Source: Ectocarpus siliculosus
Taxonomy: Eukaryota; Sar; Phaeophyceae; Ectocarpales; Ectocarpaceae
Direction of reading: 5' to 3'
Assembly: GCA_000310025.1 (NCBI GenBank)
Contig: FN649726.1
Span: 3,480,634 to 3,511,459, forward strand
DNA length: 30,826 nucleotides
The notes beneath the pieces are model-generated. The model was not told the origin of the DNA, did not search any database, and saw only the letters and a list, made by a program, of their open reading frames with translations. Below, one piece after another: positions 19,984 to 29,700 of this stretch. The stretch's first letter is position 1. Each line of letters starts with the position of its first letter. Both the position numbers and the translations under genes were made by a program.

Positions 19984-21479
19984 GAAACAAACGTCGATTC
20001 GATTATGTAGCATTTATGAACCTACCGGAAACGTTCTGTGAGTTCTGTACAACGTTGTCGCCCTACAGGACATTCCTGTGAGTTCTGTTCCACTTCTGAC
20101 GCCTCACGAAGCCCCCCACCCCCCGTAGGTGGCACTGCCGATACCCTACCAGACACTTGTACTTCTGTACGATCTTGATGGTCGGCCAACAGAGAAACAG
20201 CGGGTATTCTGTGTCCGTTTCCAACCATACATTATCATATCGCAAACAAACACGGTCGGCTGTTGTTGGAAGTCGAGTGGGCAGGAGGCTTTTGCTCCTC
20301 GCTCGGGTTTGTCGGCAGTCGTTTGGTGGGACTCGACAAATGATTGCGCGGATATATATCGTAGATCAGGAGTTGTGTTGGCGGCGGGAGCTTGATTTAA
20401 ACGCGTGCGAGAACATGATAATGAATGAGGGAGGCAGCCTGTTTGCCTCCATGTCAGACGAATACGCAATAAGAGGCGTCCGATGGATGGTGCTTTGAAA
20501 CGGTTGTGGCATTGGAGCGGGGGATTTCGTAGGGCCTAACTAAACAAACGGATGCCTCATGCCGAGTTCGTTTCACGGGGATAAGGATGGTGCTACGTTT
20601 CAAGAGAAATGGTAGCAATAATAGGGCACATATATATCAAACCAGGCGACCTCAATCTAACCCGTCCGAATTTCAATTTGAATCAAACTGATTTCGATGT
20701 GTAGCATACAGAATAGGGTACACGCAAAAGACGTACGAACGCTCCGCGCGTATGTGTTCGACGTTTCACCCACATAGATTGTGTCCTTCATGATCTACCG
20801 GCTGTGGTAATCTCAGCAAGGCATTTGGCCACCCGTGGGGCGAAGCGTGAGGTTGTGCCGGGGGGCTGTACAAATTACCCACGGGGGAGCGATGAATAAT
20901 GTTCGGGGCAAATAGGGGAGGAAGACCATGACCATCTAACATATTTTTGGGTTGGCTGGACCAGATGTTCGGTAGAGACCGCGGTACACGGATGGATGCA
21001 AAACAACAACGCAGTCGCGGATATTCCAAAAGGGATCGTTAGCAAAAATTTATGCAGCACTACTAATAATAATGCGTTCGGTTGTGCTTCGTTCTCACCC
21101 GAGTATGAAAACGCCAAACAATCCAATAAATATAGACTATAAATTTGTCCGTCACCTACCGAACAAATCACTCGTCGTCGTCGTTCCACTCCTCGAAGCT
21201 GAAGGAGAAGGTCATCTCGTCGTCGGCTGTAAGAAAGGGTCGGGCCACACCGACCGGGAGATTACATACAGGCATTCGTTCAGTATGTTTGTGACTCGGG
21301 GGGGGGGGGGGGGTCGGGGATGGCCAGGGCGCAAGGGTAAGGATAAATAAGAGGAATGCAAAACAGGGCGCGAAAGCGTGTGAACGTTGTGTTCTTGTTG
21401 TCCGGAGCGGTGATTGACGTTAGGTGCACACGCTAGTCTGAGCGTCTCCCTACACGGCAGCCTTTTAACTCCACTGAGG
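19984..21479. other. No gene recognised
   Basis: Several overlapping short frames at 20129-20498 and 20766-21189 have no domain or splice support. A run of 16 G occurs at 21298-21313. Around 20580-20720 the sequence is AT-richer with alternating 'atatat'. Confidence 0.5.
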
Positions 21480-21534
21480 GCGAAAATCTTTTCCTAGTCT
21501 CGGTGTGAGAGCGAAAATCTTTTCCCAGCCTCGG
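21480..21534. repeat. 31-bp tandem duplication
   Basis: 'gcgaaaatcttttcctagtc' at 21480 recurs as 'gcgaaaatcttttcccagcc' at 21511, each followed by 'tcgg'. The period is 31 bp. Confidence 0.85.
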
Positions 21535-21691
21535 CCACTACAGTAGACTGGTATGTAGTATGGGAGCAGACGTGGGGCCGGAGATGATGTGGCTGGGGTA
21601 GGAGTGTTGGCAAGACAAGATAGAATGACAACAATCTGAGGGCATCCACAAGGAAGGGATGATAATGCAGGAGGCTACCGTCCAATTCGCG

Positions 21692-21754
21692 ATTGCGTTA
21701 AATACTTTGTTGGCGGTCCTCGGTTGCGTTAAATACTTTGTTGGCGGTCATCGG
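21692..21754. repeat. Second, unrelated 31-bp tandem duplication
   Basis: 'ttgcgttaaatactttgttg' begins at 21693 and again at 21724, each followed by 'gcggtc' and then 'ctcgg' or 'atcgg'. The period is again 31 bp. It lies just downstream of the stop of the secreted-protein gene, so it may fall in that gene's 3' UTR. Confidence 0.9.
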
Positions 21755-21823
21755 GGGGTCCTTCAAGGAAGCTGAACTATTGTACTTGTGGCGGGTAGAT
21801 TGGGTGCGAGAATCTACCGAAGA

Positions 21824-22759
21824 CTAGGAAATTGTTCCACAAACAACGTCGTTCATTGCGTTGGCCTCATCCTGTAAACCGTACTCACGACATACTCCGT
21901 TGGCCGGTGCGAAGATGTCGTCAGGGGTGTCAAAGCCGGACAGGTCGATGACGTTTTGCTCGTCGTCGACATAGGACAGCTGGAAGAAGTTGTCGCTGTA
22001 GGTAAAGCCGGTTTCACAGTTGTCAACGTAGAACCTGAAATACCATAGATACGATTCCCCGATCGGAACCCAGGTTGGACCTAGATCAAGGTTGCTGGTA
22101 GTGTCGAAGACGACGCTCGTGCTATCATCGGACACGTCCCCCGAGATCCACTCTGTGCCGCTGTGTACAACTCCGTCAATCACCATAGGTCCTGCGAAAT
22201 CGACCTGCACGATCGGGTTAGACACAATGCACTGCGCAGGTCCCCAGTACGCAACAAGAGGGGGGCAGCGACAAGAGTAAGGGTTTTCGAATTAATCGTT
22301 GTGCCAGCGCCAGTCGAAATGGCTGAAATAATCGAAATAATCCCGCCGGGGGGTGTATCGGATGTTGCGTACAAAAAAACGCACAACTAAAAGTACTAGT
22401 CTACACTGTAGAACCCCCACACACGTCTCGACATACATTCATACATGCGTTTCGAGTACAACTTTGTCCACTACGTAGCATACTATGCGTAAGTGCGTGC
22501 AAGAACAAACGTCTCACCACATCAAACTTCCCCGTATCTCTGTGCTACTGCTGCTGCTGCTGTGCATATATACACCCGACCAACCACTCACGTCGCTGTT
22601 CTCCCGACTGATTCTGAAGCCCAAAATGGCTTGAGAGCACGATTCCGGAGTATCCCGAAATGCAGGTCCACACTGGTACCAGTTCGCGCCGGAGATCTCG
22701 ACACAGGCACCCACCCCATTTGCCAATAGCAGCGCCGCAGCAACTCCAATGATCTTCAT
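21824..22759 (-). CDS. Small secreted cysteine-containing protein, two exons
   Basis: Exon 1 is 22759-22592 (56 codons) and ends on a GTGAGT donor. Exon 2 is 22231-21824 (135 codons plus TAG) after the acceptor 'acctgcgcag'. Phase is preserved, the intron is 360 bp and the product is 191 residues. The start is the ATG at 22757-22759, which opens a textbook signal peptide: 'MK', a hydrophobic core of about 12 residues, then 'ANGVGA' with likely cleavage before Cys19. The mature part has seven Cys (19, 30, 41, 57, 128, 170, 187) and is acidic, rich in Asp, Ser, Val and aromatic residues ('YLWYFRFYVDNCETGF'), suggesting a beta-rich extracellular domain. I do not recognise the family. There is no transmembrane segment after the signal and no GPI-like tail, so the protein is probably secreted. 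No clear TATA box was seen upstream. Confidence 0.75.
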
Positions 22760-22804
22760 GGCAAACTCAAGCGTCGCAGAGAGTTGTACACTGAACGTCA
22801 ACAC

Positions 22805-23778
22805 GAGTACGAGAGGGCAATGTAGAGTGTAGGTGTGGCAGAGAAGAGTTGGTGTGTGGGGTGTGTGGGGACAGGGTGGGGACAGGAGCCGTAGGCCGAG
22901 TGTGTACTACTGCTGCCTCACCTCTCTCAGCAGCGAAACTGCCGCATTCAATTTCCGAGATCTCTCAGCTCGGAACGTTTCGGGAAGGCCACAAGAACAG
23001 AACTCGGGAAATGTTGTCCCGCAACGCAGGAAAAAAGGAAAGGGTTGGCAGCAGTATTGCTAAGCGAGGGCCCTGCTGAATCGAATCGGTCGGAATCTCG
23101 AAAGAACAGCACAACAATCTCAAGCTAACACAGCTCACAATAGGCTCTTTCTTTTGACCGCAACGGGAAAAATAGTGTACGTTCTCCATTGGAAGTACAG
23201 CAGAACCACGGAAAATGGTAGTCTATGTAGACTAAAACTACTACATGTCTCGGGGTATGTATCCCGGGGTATCTGTAATCCTCGGGTTGTCTTATGTAGA
23301 TAACATGGACGAGAGTTGTCACGCACGGCAGCCTTCTGCAGTCTGATTCTGCAGCACAGCAGCCGTACAGCACAGAGTAGTGATGATACAGTCGTTTGTC
23401 GCCGAAAACCGTCGAATGTATGTGGTAGCGTAGTAGTAGGTGTTTTGCTCAAGGAGGGCAGGTACACGGCAAGTATTTCCCGCATTCATTCGGAGCCACA
23501 TCCAGCCTCCGATAAAATACAAACACAGGAAGAAGACTACATAGTCTACCTATTCGAGATATGACCACAGTCGAACGGGATGTGTTGAAGTCTTTGCAGT
23601 GAATATATATGCGTTGGTTGTGACGGTTTTGTCTCGCGCTGCGGCTTGCTTGCGTGGTATTCGCAGCCAGCCCGCCCCTCTTCATCAGAGCTTTGGAAAG
23701 AAAGGTGAATATTGGCTCGATTGGCGCTGATGATGATGCGCTTTTTTTGGCGTGGTGGTATTTGCAGCGATTGTGAGG
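22805..23778. other. No gene recognised; upstream flank of the secreted-protein gene
   Basis: GT/GGG-rich sequence around 22835-22890 may belong to the promoter or 5' region of the minus-strand gene. Frames further right are short and unassigned. Confidence 0.45.
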
Positions 23779-23845
23779 CTATGGAGATGACAATATATAG
23801 CGAAGAGAATATATTGTCTTCGCTATATATTGTCATCTTCCATAG
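23779..23845. repeat. Near-perfect 27-bp hairpin with 12-nt loop
   Basis: The left arm 23779-23805 and right arm 23818-23845 are reverse complements over the whole length except for one extra A in the right arm. The core 'gatgacaatatatagcgaag' pairs exactly with 'cttcgctatatattgtcatc'. The loop is 'agaatatattgt'. Flanking 'ttgtgagg' words appear on both sides in direct orientation. It could be a small palindromic transposon relic, a cruciform, or the stem of a small-RNA precursor. No coding frame spans it convincingly. Confidence 0.9.
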
Positions 23846-24135
23846 TTGTGAGGGTTGACGTGTTGAGATTTTCGGTGCGGAGAGATTCATCGCGATCGCG
23901 TGCATGCGTTGTTTCATTTTCTTCCTACTCTTCTTACTTCCTGGCCATCATCAGAGGAAGAAGTGGTGTGACGTGTCTGTCGGTGAGCGAGACGCTGCAG
24001 AACCGAGGAAAGGTATGTCTGTGGTGGGGACTCTCTGCTGTGCTGGTAGTAGCAGCGGTACGGGGTATGGGCTCGGCGCGGTTCTACGTCTGTCTCCTGT
24101 GAGGAGCGTATGTACCTTTGACAGGCGAGGGTATG

Positions 24136-24247
24136 GTGTTCGGCCCCCAACCGGATTTCTTCGGCTGTTTTATTCGGTCGGTGTTCGGTGTTCGGCCCCC
24201 AACCCCCAAACCGGCACTCACTCAATTTCTTCGGCTGTTTTATTCGG
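24136..24247. repeat. Tandem duplication with internal expansion
   Basis: 'gtgttcggcccccaac' at 24136 and at 24188 are each followed by 'atttcttcggctgttttatt'. The second copy carries an extra 'cccaaaccggcactcact' between the two blocks. The unit is about 50 bp. Confidence 0.85.
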
Positions 24248-24650
24248 GGGGGTGTGGTGTGAGATCCACCCTGAAACCTGTGTGTGTGTTCTGAAGATCC
24301 CAACAGGGTATTTTTCCCTGATGACTCTTGTTGTGGTGCTGTCACCGACCGAGGCGGCGCAGAGCTCGCGTCCGTGGTACGATCGGCGCTCCTGCGGTTG
24401 AGCGTGTCGCTTCGAAACCGTTGGGGTGTCCTTTTGAGGAGCTGATGTCTACGCTAGCGACAGGTTGTGAAGAAGAGGCTTTGTCCAACTCTCTCTCAAC
24501 AATAATAGTAGATGCAAGCGCACAGCATTGATTGATTGATAGCTAAACGACGAGGATTCGTTGACACCATCGGAAGAAAAAAAGCACGGACGACACGCCC
24601 GGCGTATTGTCCTGCTACAACATGTAGACAATCACAACACACAACCGGTG

Positions 24651-24693
24651 TAGCAGCAGCAGTAGTAGCAGCAGCAGCAGCAGCAGCAGCAGA
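24651..24693. repeat. (AGC/AGT)n trinucleotide microsatellite
   Basis: Interrupted 'gtagcagcagcagtagtagc' is followed by about eight pure 'agc' units. Short open frames read through it as Ala or Ser runs only because the repeat lacks stops. Confidence 0.85.
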
Positions 24694-26724
24694 ACACGCG
24701 CTGCATGACGGGTGTCGAGTTTGAGTTTCTTGGGAAAAGGTCTCTCCGACGACAAGACTCAATCTGTCACCACAGGCACTCAACGTTGTCGAAACACAAA
24801 AACACGTACAATAGCTACTGCCGCTGTGTAGAAGCTGCTCGTTTGGAGAGGTCGTGCAATCTCATCCAATCATGTTGGCTACACAGAGCTGCATGTGTTT
24901 TTTTTGCGAGATTCCCTGGCAAGCACAACACCCTCTGCATGATGCGCGCTGCATGACTTGGTGTGGAGATTGATGATGAACGTTTCAGGAAAGAAGGGCC
25001 CTCGACAACAAGTCAACCTGCTGCTCCTTGCAAGCGATAATTGCTCAAAAACATTTGACACGTCTTGAAATCGTCCCAGCTACACAAAGGATTGTGGTAG
25101 TTCTCCGCGGTTCACAGTGTGGGCCGAGATCGGCTTTTTTGAGACCCGATCGGTCAAGGTGAGGGGTATGCGAATAAAAATGACACAGACTAAATGACAG
25201 ACAAAGTAATGATATATGGGGGTGTTTGATTTAATTAATTGTTTTTGGGTTTGGGGAGTACATAGAACAGTTCTTCTACGAATCCTCTCACACTTGCCAC
25301 TGCTCTGGCAAATTTAATTGATCCATACAATCTTAAGTAATTAAGCAATTTTCGGTTTTTAGGAGACGATAAGAAAGACTTTTTTTTGTCGGCAGAGACC
25401 CCAAACTTGGAAAAAAACAGAAATGCGTGTCGCTGTCCGCGTCCTCGTCAGCGTTAGGAGCGTGGGACGCCTCTACACACCACATAACAAGAGCACGAAC
25501 GATGAGGTCGCGCAACCAAGCCCGCCTTGTTTGTTGTTCCCCCCCGCTCGGTTCCTGATCGAGAGCAGAAAGCTCCAAGGCTCTCGGTTCGGTCTGCTGG
25601 AACAAACAAACGTATTTGTAGAGCGAACGCCGTTCGTTCGTCGTAAGCATATGGAGACTATGTACTGTAAGTGACACGAGACGCACGACACATGTTATTA
25701 TTATCCTCCTGCACAGCACAACCATTCACTACAACCTACGCACAACCCGGCCACGAACCGGTCCCCGCTCTAACCAATCCCGCATGGCATATGGGTGGAG
25801 CAAGGAGCAAATACGGTGCTCAAACCAGAAACAACACACACGTTCCCCGCCCCCCCCCCGCCGCGTTTTGTGCATACACCCAACATTGCCACCCTGCGGG
25901 AGGACTTCGGAACTTAATTAAGACACCTCACCACCCCCACCCCCCGCCCGCCCGCGTCCTCGAGCTCCTGCTTGGCATGATCTACATCAATCGGTAGACA
26001 GAGGGGGGGGGGAAGCAGTAAAGCAGCTCTTCTATCGCTCACCCCCTTTCGCCTCACAACAGACTCACGCGCCTCCTGGACGCAGCACACAAAAGAAGAC
26101 CCATGTATCACGAAATCACAGCAGCGTGCAAGACACGCAAAAGACAATAAAAAAATACTACCCACGGCATCATCATCCGTGCCAAGTCCGAAGAATCCGT
26201 CCCTTCACGTAGCGTCCGCAGTATTTGAAGCGGCGACAAAAAACAAAGATAACCTAACACACACACGGCTCACTGTTTAACAACCACACACTCCTCCCCC
26301 CCAATCAAAAACGCCATCTCGGCGGAAGCAAAAACACAACCTTTGAGAGGGGGCTACAAAAAAAATCGCAAGGATAAGCAGATCCCGTGGGCAAGATACA
26401 CACCGCAAGGGGGGAGGATAGAGCCAACAAAATGGGTTTGTTGATTCTTGCGTGTCTCATGTCTTCCTGCGAGGTGGAACTATAACGCGGCAACGCGCGT
26501 GCTCCCTCCCCCCCCGCCTTTCTCTCCCATGCGGGAGTCAAGCTATCGCTCATAATCGGACAGTCTTGGGGGTCTGCACACACCTCCAACGATATCCACC
26601 ACCACAAGATCACACCAACAACAGACAACCCCGGAAAAAAACACAAAAAAAACGGTGGGGGGTGGGGGGGGGGGGGGGAGCACTCTTCTGTGGGCCAAGC
26701 TGCAGCTGCTGCTGCTGGATAGGG
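24694..26724. other. No gene recognised; 3' flank of the HECT gene
   Basis: No frame in this 2-kb stretch has a domain. AT-rich sequence at 25180-25390 includes 'ttaattaatt'. C-rich runs occur around 25850-25862 and 25935-25950. A run of 15 G at 26664-26678, with a further 6 G before it, lies 50-70 bp beyond the HECT stop codon and so probably in its 3' UTR or just after it. Confidence 0.5.
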
Positions 26725-29700
26725 TCAGTCCCTGTCGATGACGCCCTGGCTGTTTTCGATGGCGTACGCGAGCTTTTCGTTGAGAACCTCGCGCTTCGAG
26801 TACGGCGGCAGGTGCAGCTGGAGAACGACAGCAATAAGAGTCCCAGGCACCGCGAGGCAATGGCGAGCAGCAAGGAACGGGTGGGTGGGGGTGTGCTTAT
26901 GTAAACGAATGCCGGTAGTCGTCAAGGCATCTCTACAACGCCAGGACGCAACGTTTCGCCGGCCCAGGCTACGTTTCACAAGGTCTAACCAGAGCTGGCA
27001 ATCATCCTCCTTGAGTTTGCTGTGCCAAGCGACGGTAAGGACAGGTGCTGCACTGTAGCTACCATACGTTTGATTCCAGTCTCCGGCCGGCAGGGGGGGA
27101 CGGGCAGGCGAACGGGCAGGCGAACGGGCAAGCAAGTGTACCCAAACCTAACCCTACCCGACCACGCAAGAGAGGAAGAGAGGCAAAATCTTGCATGCAC
27201 AAACATGAAGAAAAAAAAAGAGAAATATCAAAACCAACCACACGGAGATGCCCACGCACCAGGTCGGGTCGAGAAGACGGAAACAAACTGACGGACTGGC
27301 GACAGGAAACGCACCATCTTGCGTGTTTGGAGACAACAACAGCAAAAGCAATAAAAAGGAAAACAAATTTCGTGACCGTTTGCCGCCGCGGTATCCCTCG
27401 CCCTTCCACGACTAACTTTTGGTATTGTCAGTATTTTTTCTCCTCTCAACGTGTACGTAGACTTCTTGTTATCTTGTTGTCTTCTTACCGTGTGTGTACA
27501 TGTCCTCGCGAAAGGAAGTTCCCTGTCGATCTCATCCTCCAAAGCGAACGCTCCACCGGCGCCCTGCTTGCGGCTTACCTGATGCCAATCGTGCCAAATC
27601 GATTCCAGCCGCGTCCAAAACGCCAGACGGGCGAACGAGTCGTCAAGTGAGCAGGGCAGATGGCAGATTTGACGGGCGATTTTGAGTGTCGCTCACGAGA
27701 CAAGCGCCAAAACGCCTTCTCTATTCAGACGAGTCTTGAGAATCGACATTCCTCCGACCATCCGGCCAAGGGCAACATGTCCCTTGGACCATCTGGCAAA
27801 GACAACATGAGACCGCGTTAGCCCACCCCCTTCGTATGCAAAAAATCATAAAAAATACGTACCATACATCGAGCCCCCCTCTCTCGAATCAACACAAGCG
27901 AAAAAAAAAACGGTAGCAAACTTGTGCTCGTTGGCAACACCCCCGCCCCCCCTGCCCTGCCTCTCCTTCAACACATCGAAACAGGGTACGGGCGGCGCAA
28001 TACAACACAACAAACGGGTCGCACCTCCAGCGGGGGCGACAGACCGCAGAGCCCTCCGGGTGGAAGGTGGGGACAACCCAGCACGAACAGCAGGAAGCTC
28101 CGCTTTTTCGCCGGGGACATCTCGCTCAAGCACGCCAGGAAGTCGCAGAACGGCTGCGTAGGGTAGTAGAGAGAACCAGGTACCCACCGCGCACGTCACA
28201 ACACGACGTTTTGAGAGCGAGAGCGGAGGATACGCAGGAACGGGGTCGATTGAGATCGCGATCGCCGTGCAGTGATCGGGGGTAAATAGACAGCTCCGGT
28301 CCAAGCAGGAGTAAGAGGGGTAAAACTACATACTTGTACAGGTATTGCATACCACCGTCGCAATCTCTGCCGCCAGGGAAACACGGCAGAAGGTCACGCA
28401 CGTGGTACAGCACACAGACGCCCGCCTCTTAGCACCCTCCTCTCGTGACCGTGCACAGAAGCAGTGCTCTTTTGTCTAGGAGGTGCCTTCGTTTTGCCTC
28501 GGTACACCTCGTTTATACACCCAGTCACGTACGTAAACCAGTACATGCACCCCCTTTGCACCCTCCTCTCGTGACCGTGCACGAGCGGTGCGGTTGTCCA
28601 AGAGGTGCCTTCGTTTGCCTCGGTAACCTCGTTTACACCCAGTCACGTATGCATACATGATTCCGCTTTGCACCCTTGTGGCCGAACACAGAGCGCCGTT
28701 GTCAAAAGAGCTATTTAGCTGTCTTGGTTTTGCCTCGCGAACTTCTTTTTACACCCACGTCCTCGCGGCCCCCGCCCCCCTCCTGCCCAGCCCGCAAAAG
28801 CATCGAGACTACACATATACCATGCGTACCTGGCTGTTTCGGGTGTATCCCGCCCCCGGCACTACGGCCTCCTTGAGGTGTTCCAACGACCACTCTAGCG
28901 CCTCCTCCCCGCAAAGCTGATCGTGCAGCTCTTGGGCTGACAGCGACCGAAGCATGTGGACCTGTGTTGGACAATATTTGACAGCCAATCAATCCCCCGG
29001 CAAGCGTGAGAGCACGGCACGGCGTCGGCAAGGTGGAGAGGCTTAGTTGGTACCCGTTGGGATCACTGGTAAAATTCAGTGTGAGGCGTAAACAGACTCA
29101 AAATAAGCCAAGTAATCCAGCCGGTGTTGCTTCCCCTCACTATAAAAACTTGAACACATCTCGAACGGGTAATCTCTCTGTGTTTGTATGTGCACATGTT
29201 CCTCTGAAAGAAAGTCAGTCATCTACACGTTTCCTACGACGCAAAGCGGGGACAAGGGGAAATGGCTTGGTTGGCTGGAGATATTTCGAGGGTTTGTGTC
29301 GTTCGTTGCCTTACGTTGGGTTAAGTCCAAGTCATCACCGAGAATGACCTATGATTCGTGTGTCCCTTATGTTGGGGTACTGTAGCTGGGCAAATCCGTC
29401 ACCGCGGACAATTTTGATTCGTGGTATCTACATGTGCCCTTCTCGGGAGCAGGGAGGACGAGGAGGAACTGGGTGTAGAGATCACACCGGTGTCTACTAC
29501 CAAGACACCCACGACAAGAGGTAGGTACATGGGTTCTAGGTTCCAGGTGCAAAGGGCTCACCGGAAACACCTCGGCGCAGCCAGCGCGGAACGCTTCGGC
29601 CTGCGGCAGGGTCCCTGCGTGCAGCCACCTGGTATTTCACGAGAGAGAAGCACGCACGCACGCACGTGTTTGCGGCCCAGACGGGGGGCGGTTGGGCCGA

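Noticed and set aside
24536-24724. Short frame with an Ala run
   Set aside because: It exists only because the (AGC)n microsatellite lacks stops.
28157-28400. A possible mini-exon between HECT exons at 28961-28830 and 28153-28025
   Set aside because: Joining the two exons directly already gives the expected spacing between the GYT and FVLG motifs; an extra exon would disrupt it.
28432-28760. Tandem array considered as CRISPR-like
   Set aside because: Repeats are long, diverged and contiguous, without unique spacers; it is intronic in a eukaryotic gene.
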